A DNA stretch of 64,000 bases from Polystyrenella longa. Lineage in GTDB: Bacteria > Planctomycetota > Planctomycetia > Planctomycetales > Planctomycetaceae. The DNA lies in assembly GCF_007750395.1 (NCBI RefSeq), contig NZ_CP036281.1:1113501-1177500 (forward strand). The letters run 5' to 3'. The notes under the pieces were generated by a model. That model did no database searches and was not told the DNA's origin. It saw only the letters and a program-made list of their open reading frames with translations. Shown here one piece after another: positions 1-9,201 of this stretch (within the stretch, counting starts at the first letter, position 1; the number at the start of each line of letters is the position of its first letter). The position numbers and the translations under genes were made by a program.

Positions 1-456
1 TAAAATCAAATTGCTCCCAATGATAGACGGTCTACGGTTCAGTTAGTTAGCTCAGCATTTAAAGAGACTCTTTTCAGTACATGAGCTTGAGTGTGTAGTT
101 AGTATTTAGCAACTCAGAGACAGTTTCAAAGGCATAAGACAACAGAACAGATTGGCTTGTTGATAGCACTGAAGGTGATCCTAACAGGAGGACATACTCA
201 TGTCTCATCGATTCCCGCGGTAATTAGTATGATTTCAGAATACGTGTTCCCTGTTGGAACTCAAAGCAAAACTGATGGAAGACAGAGTTCATTTAGTAAA
301 GTGATTCCGCTGGATATGAACAGGTCAATGACGACAACGAATGTCTCGTAAACACGATCTCTATGGGAGCGGAGGCGTTTGCTTAATCGGTACCCTGCCA
401 TCATTCTCTGGCCGGACAGATGTGAGTTTCCATAGGTTTTTAAGGCCAGACTCTAA
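1..456. other. Intergenic start of window, no gene recognised
   Basis: I see no convincing gene here. A good ribosome-binding sequence (aggagg, 187-192) precedes an ATG at 200, but that frame stops after seven codons. A 64-codon frame starting with TTG at 157 overlaps it and has no recognisable domain. The stretch may hold the promoter of the gene at 457 or the decayed end of a gene outside the window. Confidence 0.4.
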
Positions 457-1074
457 GTGGAAATGGAAATGATGACGATTTTAAAGCATGATGAATTAGG
501 TTTTGAAGCCAATTATGCTGTTCGTGAATCATCCGCCCAACAGTCGGCGATTTTCCAGCGATACATTTTTGACCGGCAGCGGTCGGAGGCAAAGCCAGAT
601 GAATTACAGTACGAGACTTGGTCTGGCGGATCACTTGTACTTGAAGTCTACCCGCCAGCTGGCGACCCATGGATTGGACATTTTCGCAGCGGTAGGAACG
701 GTATCAATGGTGTCTTCGGAACCCCTTCCCCAGATGTTGTCTGCGTTGTTGCAGAAGGGCAAGGGTACTTGATTCCAGTTTCCCAACCAGATCAATTTAT
801 AGAGATCCAAAGCTCGCCGATGCTGCACATTTTCTCCATTCCAAGCTGCCAGCTGATCTGCTTTGGAGACTTCACTGTAATAGAAGCGTATGGTCCCAAA
901 GGTCGTGTATGGATGACGGAGCAATTGTCTTGGGATGGCTTGGAAATAATAGAAGCTACTGAAATAGGCATTCGCGGGAATGCTTGGGATGCACCTGCTA
1001 ACAAATATGTCAAATTTATCGTTGATCCCAGCGACGGAACACATGTTGGCGGGGCAAGGCCAGATCGCTATTAA
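457..1074 (+). CDS. Hypothetical protein, about 205 residues
   Basis: I cannot assign a function. The protein is soluble, with no signal peptide or membrane segment, and is rich in aromatic and acidic residues. Conserved-looking stretches are LVLEVYPPAGDPWIG (about 62-76) and LSWDGLEI (about 151-158), followed by GNAWDAPANK near the end. This pattern looks like a widespread family of uncharacterised proteins, but I cannot name it. The start is a GTG at 457; ATG codons at 463, 469 and 472 are equally possible because no strong ribosome-binding site separates them. It is transcribed alone and converges with the transporter gene that ends at 1225. Confidence 0.7.
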   Translation: MEMEMMTILKHDELGFEANYAVRESSAQQSAIFQRYIFDRQRSEAKPDELQYETWSGGSLVLEVYPPAGDPWIGHFRSGRNGINGVFGTPSPDVVCVVAEGQGYLIPVSQPDQFIEIQSSPMLHIFSIPSCQLICFGDFTVIEAYGPKGRVWMTEQLSWDGLEIIEATEIGIRGNAWDAPANKYVKFIVDPSDGTHVGGARPDRY

Positions 1075-1224
1075 GGTAAACCTGCAATTCTGGAAATCAC
1101 TGATATGGACACCGTTTTATTTGAGCCCACTATGAAATCTTCAGATTGCTGAGCAGTGTGGCCGGCAAGAACCGCGTAAGCGACTCACCGCTGAAGAACA
1201 AGTGCCTCCTACATCCAAAACACA

Positions 1225-2817
1225 TTACCCCAGCATCGACGCTATCGAGTCTTTGAAGATGACTTCAAACATGAGCCAGGCCATGAAGAGGGTGAGGGCC
1301 AGGTTGATGGATTGGCCGATGAGGTAGAGGACCAGCGGTTTGCCTCCTTCGATGAGTCCGGCCAGCTCTTTGAAGTTGGTCTCCAGGCCGATGCTGACGA
1401 ACGCGAGGCAGAAGAACCAGCCGCGCAGGACGTCGCTGCTCCCTTTGTACATGCTGGTGATCAGCGTGTCGCCCGCAGGCAAAGTGGCGGCCAGGTACGA
1501 GAAGACGAGCGAAGCGCCGATGAACCCGAGTACGAATTTCGGGAAGCGGTACCAGATTTCCCAAACAGTGGGTTGAGGTCCGTCAATCGCTCCGGTTGCA
1601 CTGCGAGGCTCGACTTTAATGACCCAGTAGATCGCGACGAAGAAGGCAATCACGCCAATCAGAATGTTCTGGATCATCTTAACCGTGATGGCGACTTCTT
1701 CTGCCAGGGGACCAAGCAGGGAACCGGCTGCGGCGACGGCACCGGTGGCGTCAATCGTTCCTCCCATCCAGGCGCCTCCCAGGACTTCACTCATTCCCAG
1801 CGCCTTGATGATGATGGGCATCACGAACATCATGATCGCGGTGAAGGCGAGCGAGAGGCCAATGGCAAGCGAAAGCTCTTCCTTCTTTGCCCGGCAGGCG
1901 GCGGCGGTCGCAATGGCGGCCGAGACTCCACAGACCGACATGTCGGCCGAGATCGTCATGTTCAAACTTTTGGAACTGATCTTTAAGACACGCTGCCCAA
2001 TCATATAAGTCGAGACCAGCACGATGGGGGTCACGACCCAGGCGACGAAGACTCCCGGTACCCCGAGGATTAACAGTCGCTCCAGCAGGATTTTCGCACC
2101 CAGCAGAACTAGACCGGTTTTAATGTAGAACTCGGTCTTCACCCCCGGTTTCAGCCAGGCGGGGGTGCCGATGGTGTTACTGATCAATAAACCGACCAGC
2201 AAGGCCCAGAGTGGGTATTCGATGCCAGCCGCTTTGATCGATGCCTGTGACGCGAGAACGTAGGACAGAATCGCGAGTAGAAAGATCACGGGAAACGCAC
2301 GCAGGAATGCGGCCCCTTTCCCATCCATGCATTGAATTCCGAGACCAAAGAGCAGGGCACTGACAAAAAAGACAACCAGGATGGCGGGTACAATGCTTGT
2401 GGGTGCATCGTCGTCTGTTTTGCCAGGACTGTAGAACGCGTCAAGTGGGGACGACTCCCATTTTTGGAGCTTCGTCAGCCACGGTTTCACCGGGTTGGGG
2501 GCGATTGATTTTTCGATCAAGACAACCTCGTCCCGTTTCGCCTGGATCGCCTCCGTGTCCGGCGTGTCGGCTTCTTTGAGTTCCCGAATCTCGGAGCGGA
2601 GCGTGTCGATCCGAGCGGACTGCTCGACCACATCGGCGGGCCGGGCGGCATACACCGCGAGAAAGCTGACCGTCAGAATGATTGCCCCCAACCAGATCGC
2701 CCACCAGTCCTCTTTACGATAGAGATCACTCCAGGAAGGCGTTCCCGCCGTGGTTACGATTTCTTCAGAGGGAGAGTCGTTAGAGGAGGGGGTTTGGCCA
2801 GAGGGTGTTTCAGACAT
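1225..2817 (-). CDS. YeiH-family putative sulfate exporter (UPF0324)
   Basis: This is a polytopic inner-membrane protein of the YeiH/UPF0324 family, often annotated as a putative sulfate exporter; the substrate is not firmly established. Family features are WALLVGLLISNTIG followed by KTGLVLLGAKILLERL, then SADMSVCGVSAAIATAAACRAK and GTIDATGAVAAAG. About ten hydrophobic segments lie between residues 130 and 525. Typical members are about 330-350 residues, whereas this one has about 530. The surplus is an N-terminal part: a first membrane helix near residues 37-57, then a charged, probably helical stretch (about 62-110), a linker, and a second helix near 145. The ATG at 2817 is the only reasonable start. 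The gene diverges from fliD. Confidence 0.88.
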   Translation of the reverse strand: MSETPSGQTPSSNDSPSEEIVTTAGTPSWSDLYRKEDWWAIWLGAIILTVSFLAVYAARPADVVEQSARIDTLRSEIRELKEADTPDTEAIQAKRDEVVLIEKSIAPNPVKPWLTKLQKWESSPLDAFYSPGKTDDDAPTSIVPAILVVFFVSALLFGLGIQCMDGKGAAFLRAFPVIFLLAILSYVLASQASIKAAGIEYPLWALLVGLLISNTIGTPAWLKPGVKTEFYIKTGLVLLGAKILLERLLILGVPGVFVAWVVTPIVLVSTYMIGQRVLKISSKSLNMTISADMSVCGVSAAIATAAACRAKKEELSLAIGLSLAFTAIMMFVMPIIIKALGMSEVLGGAWMGGTIDATGAVAAAGSLLGPLAEEVAITVKMIQNILIGVIAFFVAIYWVIKVEPRSATGAIDGPQPTVWEIWYRFPKFVLGFIGASLVFSYLAATLPAGDTLITSMYKGSSDVLRGWFFCLAFVSIGLETNFKELAGLIEGGKPLVLYLIGQSINLALTLFMAWLMFEVIFKDSIASMLG

Positions 2818-3152
2818 AGGGCGGGCTTTGATTATCTGAGGGATTAAGGCAGGGGTAGATGCAGTCTGTTTGGAAAAAGTTCTGCAGCATTATTGTCGTT
2901 ATTTATCAAAAAATTTCAATTAACCCGGTTTTTGAAGTGTGCATGGACGTTCAGTGTTGGCGTGGGGGCCATGTCATAGTCGGTAAAACCGGCATTTCGA
3001 GCATTTTTCACGCAGGTTACTCATTCGGAACGGACAATTCATGAAGTCGTCAGGCGATCTTTGCCGAAATGATACGAATGGCTGCGGAAGGACTTCGCGC
3101 AGTCTGTTAAGTACGCCCGAGGCTTTCGAGTTTCACTCTCTGAGTTCAATCT
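2818..3152. other. Divergent intergenic region, YeiH / fliD
   Basis: This gap must hold promoters for both divergent genes. I found no clear sigma-28 or sigma-54 consensus and no ribosome-binding sequence directly before the fliD ATG. No small gene is convincing. Confidence 0.4.
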
Positions 3153-6100
3153 ATGTCTGGTATATCTTCATCTGTCGGCTTGATCAGTGGAATTAACAGC
3201 GCTGATCTTGTAGACCAATTGATGAGTCTGGAACGCCTGAAGGTGGACCGGCTGGAGTCGCGCGTCACGACTTTCGAGTCGACGCAAAACGGAATTGAAT
3301 TACTGGAATCGAACCTGTCTGTCTTTGAAGGCATGTTCACCAGCCTTAGTACCAAAACAACTCACGAGCAGATTAAGACTACCGTGAGCGATACTGCTCA
3401 GATGACGGTGACGACGTCCGGGTTGGATGCGATCGGCAATTATTCGCTGCAAACGCTCCAGCTGAGTGATAACGATCAATATCGATCCAAAGGGTACTCC
3501 GATCGCGATTCGAGCACGCTGGGGACAGGCAGCATCACGATTGCCTCCGATGGGTTTCTGAATGAACCAACATTGATCGAGGAATTAAACGGCGGTGCAG
3601 GCATTCGCCGGGGTAGCTTTGAAATTACCGATCGCAGTGGAGCTAAAGCGGAGATCGATATCTCCGATGCTTATACGGTTGATGAGATACTGACGGCCAT
3701 CAATAGCGCCGAAGAAATTGATGTGGAAGCCTTCGCGGAAGGGGACAAGCTGGTCCTCCGCGATCGTACCGGAAGTACGACCAGTAATCTGATCGTCAAG
3801 GACTTGAAGGGAGGAGGAGCGGCTGCTGACTTGGGAATCGTGGGCTCGGTCAGTGCTGATAAAATAAGCGGATCATCCATTTTCGAACTGACGGCTGATT
3901 TCAAACTGTCCGCCTTGAACGATGGAAATGGCCTGCGGCTGGATTCAGGGACGGAGGATCTGGTCATCACGTTAACGGACGATACGGTAATCAATATTGA
4001 CCTCGAAGATGTTACCAATATTCAAAGTTTCCTGAATGCAATTAATGATCATGAGGATAATGGAGGCAAAGTGCTGGCCTCGTTTGAGAACGAACGCTTC
4101 AAGCTGGAAGACCTTTCTGGCGGTGGTGGAAGCAGTAGTTTTCAGGTGGAGAATGGGGCGAATTCCGAAGTTCTCGCGCAGCTAGGACTCGATGTGACCG
4201 AGAGCGGGGGCGTCATTACCAGCCGCAAACTGACCGGTGGGATGAATTCGGTCCTGCTGCGAAATCTCAATGGGGGATCGGGAATCGGAACGTTGGGGAC
4301 TCTCGACTTGACCGACCGCGCAGGGAATACGGCAACGGTCGATTTATCCAACGCTGAATCGCTCGATGAAGTATTAACTGCCATCAATGATGCTGAAACG
4401 GGTGGCGGGACCAAGCTGCAGATTCGCGCTTATGTTAATAGCGACGGAACGGGTATCACGATTGAAGATTTCTCGGGAGCGACCGATTCCAATCTGGTTG
4501 TTGCGGATTCCGGCGGAGGAACAATCGCGGCTGATTTAAATATCGCCGTCGATGCGGCAGAGACTTCCGTCGAGTCGGGAGCTTTGAATTTGCAATATGC
4601 CAACGCTGCTACCAAATTAAGTGATTTCACTCAGAACGATGCTCTCTCGACAGGCAGTATAAGGGTAACCGATGCGGCGGGCCGTGATTTCACCGTCTCT
4701 GTCAGTTCGAGCGTGACCGATATTGGTGACTTGATCGAACGTGTTGCATTGGAGCAAGGGGATATCACAGGCAGTGCCGAAGTCTTGCTTTCCAATTTAA
4801 ATGGTGGGGAAGGTGCAGGAACTCTGGGTTCCATTGATGTGACCGACCGGTCGGGCAAGACGGCAACGCTCGACCTCTCCGGGGCGACTACACTGGACGA
4901 CGTTATTACGGCCATCAACAACGCGCAAGACGCCGGGCTAAATGATCTTTCTCTGGAAGCACGTATTAACAGTGCGGGGACGGGGATCATTATTGAGGAT
5001 AACTCGGGGGCGACGGCCAGCAATCTGGTCATTGCCGATGTGGGTGGCTCCACCCTGGCAGCGGAATTGAACATCACTGTTGATGCCGCGCAGAAATCGA
5101 TTAACAGCGGCGACTTGAATCATCAGTCTGTTCGCGTTCAGCTCAACGAGTTCGGCGACGGTTTTACACTGGTTGACTACTCGGGTGGTGCGGGCGATCT
5201 GGAAGTAGAAGAAATCGATTCGGATACCGCCGAAGACCTGGGCATTCTTGGTTCAGGGACGACTGGAGGGGATGGCCGATCGCAGATTCAGGCCCGTCTT
5301 TCCACAGTTATCGAAGTGGAGGCGGATGATACACTGGACGATATTCTCGCTAAACTGGGTTCAGATACTCGTAATGCGACAGCTAATATTTTCAACAGTG
5401 GTTCGAATTTCAATCCGTTCCATTTGAATATCAGTTCCGAGAATGGTGCAGAGAACCGGCTGGTGATTAATACCTCTGGTATCGATTTCAAGTTTGATCA
5501 AACGAGTGTTGCTAAGGATGCCCGATTACGTCTGGGGGAAGAAGCGAGTACAGGATTTGTACTTTCGTCGAACGATAATACTTTCGACGACGTTGCTGGA
5601 TTTCTGGACGTGACGGTAACCAAAGTCGCCACGACAGTGAGCGAAGTGACGGTGACACGAAATACCAACAGTATCAAGTCGCAGTTGCAAACGTTCGTCA
5701 GCGCGTTTAACTCTCTCGTGGATACGACGAATCAACTGACCAAGTTCGATATTGAAGAAAACTCAAAAGGGATTTTACAGGGAAGTGGCCTGGTGCTGCG
5801 AATTCGTCAGCGAATGGATTCCCTGATCAGCAAAACCTTTGGTTCTAATACAGCGGTCAAAGACCTGTCCCAACTGGGAATTACCTTTACGGAAGGTGGG
5901 AAGGTTGCTTTTGATGCTGCCAAGTTCGATTCCATCATCGCTTCCAATCCGGATGATGTTCGAGACTTCTTCCTGAATGAAACCAGAGGGTTTGCGAAAT
6001 CGGGAACGAGCGTGGTTGAGTCAGTAACGGGAGATCAGGGAGCCGCCACTCTGGAAAAAGAGGCGCTTCAAAATTCAATCGACGACCTGAATACTCGAAT

Positions 6101-6236
6101 CGAACAACTCGACGAAATTCTCGCGGTTCGTAAACAGCGTTTGCTGATCCAGTTCGTCAACATGGAGAACATTCTGGGCGATCTCCAGTCGCAACAACAG
6201 ACGTTAACCCAGATCGCGACGCTCAGTAAATCTTGA
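3153..6236 (+). CDS. fliD: Flagellar filament cap protein FliD (hook-associated protein 2), enlarged
   Basis: FliD caps the growing flagellum and helps flagellin fold and add at the tip. The N-terminal FliD domain covers about residues 1-110 (GLISGINSADLVDQLMSLE near the start), and the C-terminal domain about 800-1027 (SALNSLVDTTNQLT-like region, then LSQLGITFTEGGKV and DVRDFF). Between them lie repeated flagellin-IN-type units with the core TDRxGxxATxDLSxAxxxDDVxTAIN, ending in SGATxSNLVxAD. Two units (about 368-493 and 546-660) are clearly homologous; a third (about 147-235) is related, and a fourth (about 257-355) is diverged. The 1027 residues far exceed the usual 400-700. The gene is followed by fliS after 118 bases. 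I chose the ATG at 3153. Confidence 0.93.
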   Translation: MSGISSSVGLISGINSADLVDQLMSLERLKVDRLESRVTTFESTQNGIELLESNLSVFEGMFTSLSTKTTHEQIKTTVSDTAQMTVTTSGLDAIGNYSLQTLQLSDNDQYRSKGYSDRDSSTLGTGSITIASDGFLNEPTLIEELNGGAGIRRGSFEITDRSGAKAEIDISDAYTVDEILTAINSAEEIDVEAFAEGDKLVLRDRTGSTTSNLIVKDLKGGGAAADLGIVGSVSADKISGSSIFELTADFKLSALNDGNGLRLDSGTEDLVITLTDDTVINIDLEDVTNIQSFLNAINDHEDNGGKVLASFENERFKLEDLSGGGGSSSFQVENGANSEVLAQLGLDVTESGGVITSRKLTGGMNSVLLRNLNGGSGIGTLGTLDLTDRAGNTATVDLSNAESLDEVLTAINDAETGGGTKLQIRAYVNSDGTGITIEDFSGATDSNLVVADSGGGTIAADLNIAVDAAETSVESGALNLQYANAATKLSDFTQNDALSTGSIRVTDAAGRDFTVSVSSSVTDIGDLIERVALEQGDITGSAEVLLSNLNGGEGAGTLGSIDVTDRSGKTATLDLSGATTLDDVITAINNAQDAGLNDLSLEARINSAGTGIIIEDNSGATASNLVIADVGGSTLAAELNITVDAAQKSINSGDLNHQSVRVQLNEFGDGFTLVDYSGGAGDLEVEEIDSDTAEDLGILGSGTTGGDGRSQIQARLSTVIEVEADDTLDDILAKLGSDTRNATANIFNSGSNFNPFHLNISSENGAENRLVINTSGIDFKFDQTSVAKDARLRLGEEASTGFVLSSNDNTFDDVAGFLDVTVTKVATTVSEVTVTRNTNSIKSQLQTFVSAFNSLVDTTNQLTKFDIEENSKGILQGSGLVLRIRQRMDSLISKTFGSNTAVKDLSQLGITFTEGGKVAFDAAKFDSIIASNPDDVRDFFLNETRGFAKSGTSVVESVTGDQGAATLEKEALQNSIDDLNTRIEQLDEILAVRKQRLLIQFVNMENILGDLQSQQQTLTQIATLSKS
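4255..5130 (+). repeat. Homologous coding repeats within fliD
   Basis: Two in-frame segments, starting near 4255 and 4789 (period about 534 bases), encode related units. Each begins NLNGGxGxGTLGxxDxTDR, continues with DLSxAxxLDDVxTAIN, and ends with a GTGIxIEDxSGAT stretch and VDAA. The DNA copies have diverged, so this is an old duplication and not a recent slippage array. Confidence 0.75.
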
Positions 6237-6354
6237 TCGCTGACGTCTGAATGAAGGCGAACAATGGGGGCAGTTGACGCTCTTATTGTTCAGTTTCCTT
6301 GTTTATTACATGTGTATCACTCTTTTCTGAATTTGAGTTGGTGAAGGATAACCC

Positions 6355-6780
6355 ATGAATCCTGCAAACGAATATCTTGAAAATCGTGTCATGACTGCCA
6401 CGCCGGAGCAATTGCACCTGATGGTTGTTGACGGTGCGATCAGAAAAGCGAAACAGTCCCATATAGCGATGGAAGCCAACGATTATGAAGCGGCTCATTA
6501 CACATTGAACGAAAGCCGGGATTTCGTGATGGAGATCATCACCGGCATGAAGTATGCGGGCGATTCCGAATTGATCCTGCATCTGAAATCGCTGTTTGCT
6601 TTTGTGTATAAGCGGTTAGTAGAAGCGGATATGGAGCGTTCTTTAGGTCATATTGCGGAGGCTCTCGAGGTATTAGAGCATCACCGCGATACCTGGATGC
6701 GACTTTGTGAAGAAGTTCAATTGCAAAAAAAGGGAGCTACCACTCATGAGCTCAATGGTCCGCACGGTTGGGTTTCGTAA
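6355..6780 (+). CDS. fliS: Flagellar export chaperone FliS
   Basis: FliS binds the C-terminus of flagellin in the cytoplasm and prevents early polymerisation before export. The 141-residue, mostly helical product fits the family in length and sequence: a start near NEYLENRVMTATPEQLHLMVVDGAI, then KAKQSHIAMEANDYEAA and a four-helix pattern up to about residue 120. The tail is short and polar. The ATG at 6355 is preceded by aaggat (6344-6349). Its place directly after fliD is the common arrangement. Other flagellar genes are not in this window. Confidence 0.92.
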   Translation: MNPANEYLENRVMTATPEQLHLMVVDGAIRKAKQSHIAMEANDYEAAHYTLNESRDFVMEIITGMKYAGDSELILHLKSLFAFVYKRLVEADMERSLGHIAEALEVLEHHRDTWMRLCEEVQLQKKGATTHELNGPHGWVS

Positions 6781-6915
6781 CGGTATCATTAAGGTGAAGA
6801 GAATTTTCATCTACGGATCGGGAGTTCTCCACGATTATCGATGAGTGGGGTGTTTCCAATTGGGAGTGAATTGAAGTAAAATAAGGGGAATAGTCAGCTT
6901 GCCCGTCTCTTCCCA

Positions 6916-8874
6916 ATGAGACCTCTTCATAGAAGTTCCCGGAATCTTCAGCTTATGTCCGCCTTCCCCACATCAGCCGATCTCTCCGTACCGGAGAGAC
7001 TGCATCAGTTACCGGATGAACAGTTTGCTCAAATTTTGATTGATGAAGGCTGGTTGAAGCCGCTGTCGGTGAAAGCAAATCGCCAAATCAAGTCGCCACT
7101 GGGAGAACAACTGGCGCAACGGATTCAGAGAGAATGGATCAAGTCGAACCTGATTAAACGGGCTCATCGTTTACTTCCGGTAGAGATGGTTGCCTGGTCC
7201 GCGGAATCACTACTCAGTCCCGTTCTGGATGTTTCTCCCGAATCCCAATTTCTTCTGGCTCAAGAAGAACTGACCCAATTGACGGGATCTTCCGCTCGCA
7301 TCAGCTCCAAAAAACGGTTGTTGATTTCAATACAACTTTCTGAATGCCTGACCTACCTCGGAAGCAATCAGCCCGAGTTTCTCCCAGCGACGTCTTATCA
7401 GCTTCTCAGTATGGTGGAGATCCTGATTAAAGGAGGCGCGATCTGGTCGCCTGCCGAGTTCTGGGAACTCTACCGTTGGGTAACCACCCAGTTCCTGCGA
7501 CTGCTTGCGATGCGCGAGGAGAATTTAGGCGCTCAGGCGACTCCCGTGCAGGTTCTGATTCTAGAAGGGGAACTTCCCTGGCTGTCGGGACTGCTCTTCT
7601 CGAAGGCAGAGGTATTCAAAGAGTTTGGCAAGTCAGGACAGAAGACGCTGAAAAAAGCGTTGAAAGGGCACCTCGATAATGATGGTACGCCCCAGGCAGT
7701 ATTGATCGAAAACTTTGGCGACTGGTTGGCTCCCTTGGTTCGCAGCCAGTTCTGGGGAGCAGTGTTCGACAAGTCGTTGTGGAAGCCAAAACAGAGTGAC
7801 TTGTATGACGTTCTCTTGGAGCGGGCCGCACAACTTTGTCATCCCTCCGGGCGTCTTCTCTTTTCTGCTGGTGGAGACTGGCTGCAAGCGGGAATGCTAC
7901 AAAGCGCGATGCGTCTCACAGGTTTTGCCAATGATAGTAAACCTCTGAAATACGTGACGCAAATTGCTTCGACTCCTGTCGAAAGCCGGAACGGTCTGGT
8001 GGTCAAAAGCCGTAAATGGGGAAGCGTCAAAAATTCAATCTCGTCTCAGTCCGATTGGGCGGAATTGGCAGTGATGCGATCGAACTGGGCGCTCGATGCC
8101 GATACGATCGCCGTCGCGCACCATCAACTTTTTCCCAAACTGGAAATGAGCATCGCCGGAAACAAACTGTTTCAAGGTGACTGGGAAATCGAAGTCCGAC
8201 TGCAGGGCCGTAAGCGAAAACTATCCGGAGAGTGGGAATGTTCCTGCTGGTATTCCGATCGAGAGATTGATTATCTCGAATTGAGTTTACCCATCACGGA
8301 AGAAATCGCCATCAATCGTCAGATCGTGCTCTCCCGTGAAGATCATTTCGCGATGTTGATCGAGTCGGTATCGCAGGCGGGCGATCAACAGGTCGAAATC
8401 TACTCCAGGTTGCCGCTGGCGACGAATGTTGAATTGGATCCGGACCAGACATCGCGTGAATGGCGACTCAATGCGGGCACTAAGCCAGTTCGGATTTTCC
8501 CATTGGACGAACCGCAGTTTAAAGTCAATAAAACTGATGGCGAACTTCGCTGCGAAAACGGCATGTTGGAACAAAAGCAGAATGGGATAGGAGCAGCAAT
8601 CAATGTCCTGTTCCTTGACTGGCACCCGCGTCGGAACCGCGAGCGAGTCGAATGGCGTAAGCTGTCAGTCACCGAAAACCGACGTCTACTTCCTACTGGC
8701 GAAGCGTTTGCCGCCCGGATTCGATTGAAAAATCGACAGTGGTTGTTCTACCGGTCACTGAAAACGGGCTGGGAGTGGCCTCGAGCGGTCTTAGGGCTAC
8801 ACACGAACTACGAGACTGTTCTCGGCCGATTCGACTCCAAAGGAAATATTGTCCCGCTGGTCAACGTGGAATAA
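6916..8874 (+). CDS. Hypothetical protein, about 650 residues
   Basis: I do not recognise the family. The N-terminal half (about residues 20-330) is helical and rich in Leu, Glu and Trp. The C-terminal half (about 385-650) looks beta-rich, with many charged strands such as GDWEIEVRLQGRKRKLSGEW and a block of the form WECSCWYSDREIDYLELSLP. The order of a helical half followed by a beta half recalls heparinase II/III-like proteins, but I see no catalytic signature, so this is only a suggestion. No signal peptide is evident. An ATG at 6955, closer to the conserved-looking start, is an alternative to the ATG at 6916. The gene stands alone between fliS and the PSP1 operon. Confidence 0.75.
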   Translation: MRPLHRSSRNLQLMSAFPTSADLSVPERLHQLPDEQFAQILIDEGWLKPLSVKANRQIKSPLGEQLAQRIQREWIKSNLIKRAHRLLPVEMVAWSAESLLSPVLDVSPESQFLLAQEELTQLTGSSARISSKKRLLISIQLSECLTYLGSNQPEFLPATSYQLLSMVEILIKGGAIWSPAEFWELYRWVTTQFLRLLAMREENLGAQATPVQVLILEGELPWLSGLLFSKAEVFKEFGKSGQKTLKKALKGHLDNDGTPQAVLIENFGDWLAPLVRSQFWGAVFDKSLWKPKQSDLYDVLLERAAQLCHPSGRLLFSAGGDWLQAGMLQSAMRLTGFANDSKPLKYVTQIASTPVESRNGLVVKSRKWGSVKNSISSQSDWAELAVMRSNWALDADTIAVAHHQLFPKLEMSIAGNKLFQGDWEIEVRLQGRKRKLSGEWECSCWYSDREIDYLELSLPITEEIAINRQIVLSREDHFAMLIESVSQAGDQQVEIYSRLPLATNVELDPDQTSREWRLNAGTKPVRIFPLDEPQFKVNKTDGELRCENGMLEQKQNGIGAAINVLFLDWHPRRNRERVEWRKLSVTENRRLLPTGEAFAARIRLKNRQWLFYRSLKTGWEWPRAVLGLHTNYETVLGRFDSKGNIVPLVNVE

Positions 8875-9109
8875 ATCCGTTAGTTGACGTCGAATAGGAC
8901 CTTTCTAATACCCTGTGGGGCAGGCTTTGCCGCTGACTATCTAATTGTGTCCATTCCTGACGAATATAGCCGGATTCTTTTTTTACTCCGGCAGGCTCTT
9001 TTCATTTGGTCACCTCCTGCGAAATAATGGTGATAGGGTTTGTCGCGAGCAACTGCCGATCGAATTGGTGCGAGTAGCTACGCGATAGCCCATACATGAT
9101 GAATCGTCC

Positions 9110-9158
9110 CTCAGCCCGGTTTCGTTTTGGGAAACCGACCCTGTGATGAGGGGCTGAG
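9110..9158 (+). promoter_or_regulatory. Nested hairpin in the leader of the PSP1 gene
   Basis: An outer 8-bp stem (CTCAGCCC at 9110-9117 with GGGCTGAG at 9151-9158) encloses an inner hairpin (GGTTTC at 9118-9123 with GAAACC at 9131-9136). It lies about 45-90 bases before the ATG of the PSP1 gene, within a 327-base gap. There is no T-tract after it on the plus strand, so it looks more like a structured leader than a terminator. Confidence 0.45.
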
Positions 9159-9201
9159 TTACACAAAATAAATAATATTCAAAATAGATGAGGTGTTTAC
9201 C

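Noticed and set aside
157..351. 64-codon frame near the window start
   Set aside because: TTG start without a ribosome site in frame; the nearby aggagg serves another frame that stops after seven codons.
1312..1986. 224-codon frame antisense to the YeiH-type gene
   Set aside because: The translation is low-complexity (many Glu, Arg, Asp, Gly) as expected for the reverse strand of a membrane protein gene.
2818..3152. Sigma-28 or sigma-54 promoter for fliD
   Set aside because: No stretch fitted either consensus with proper spacing.
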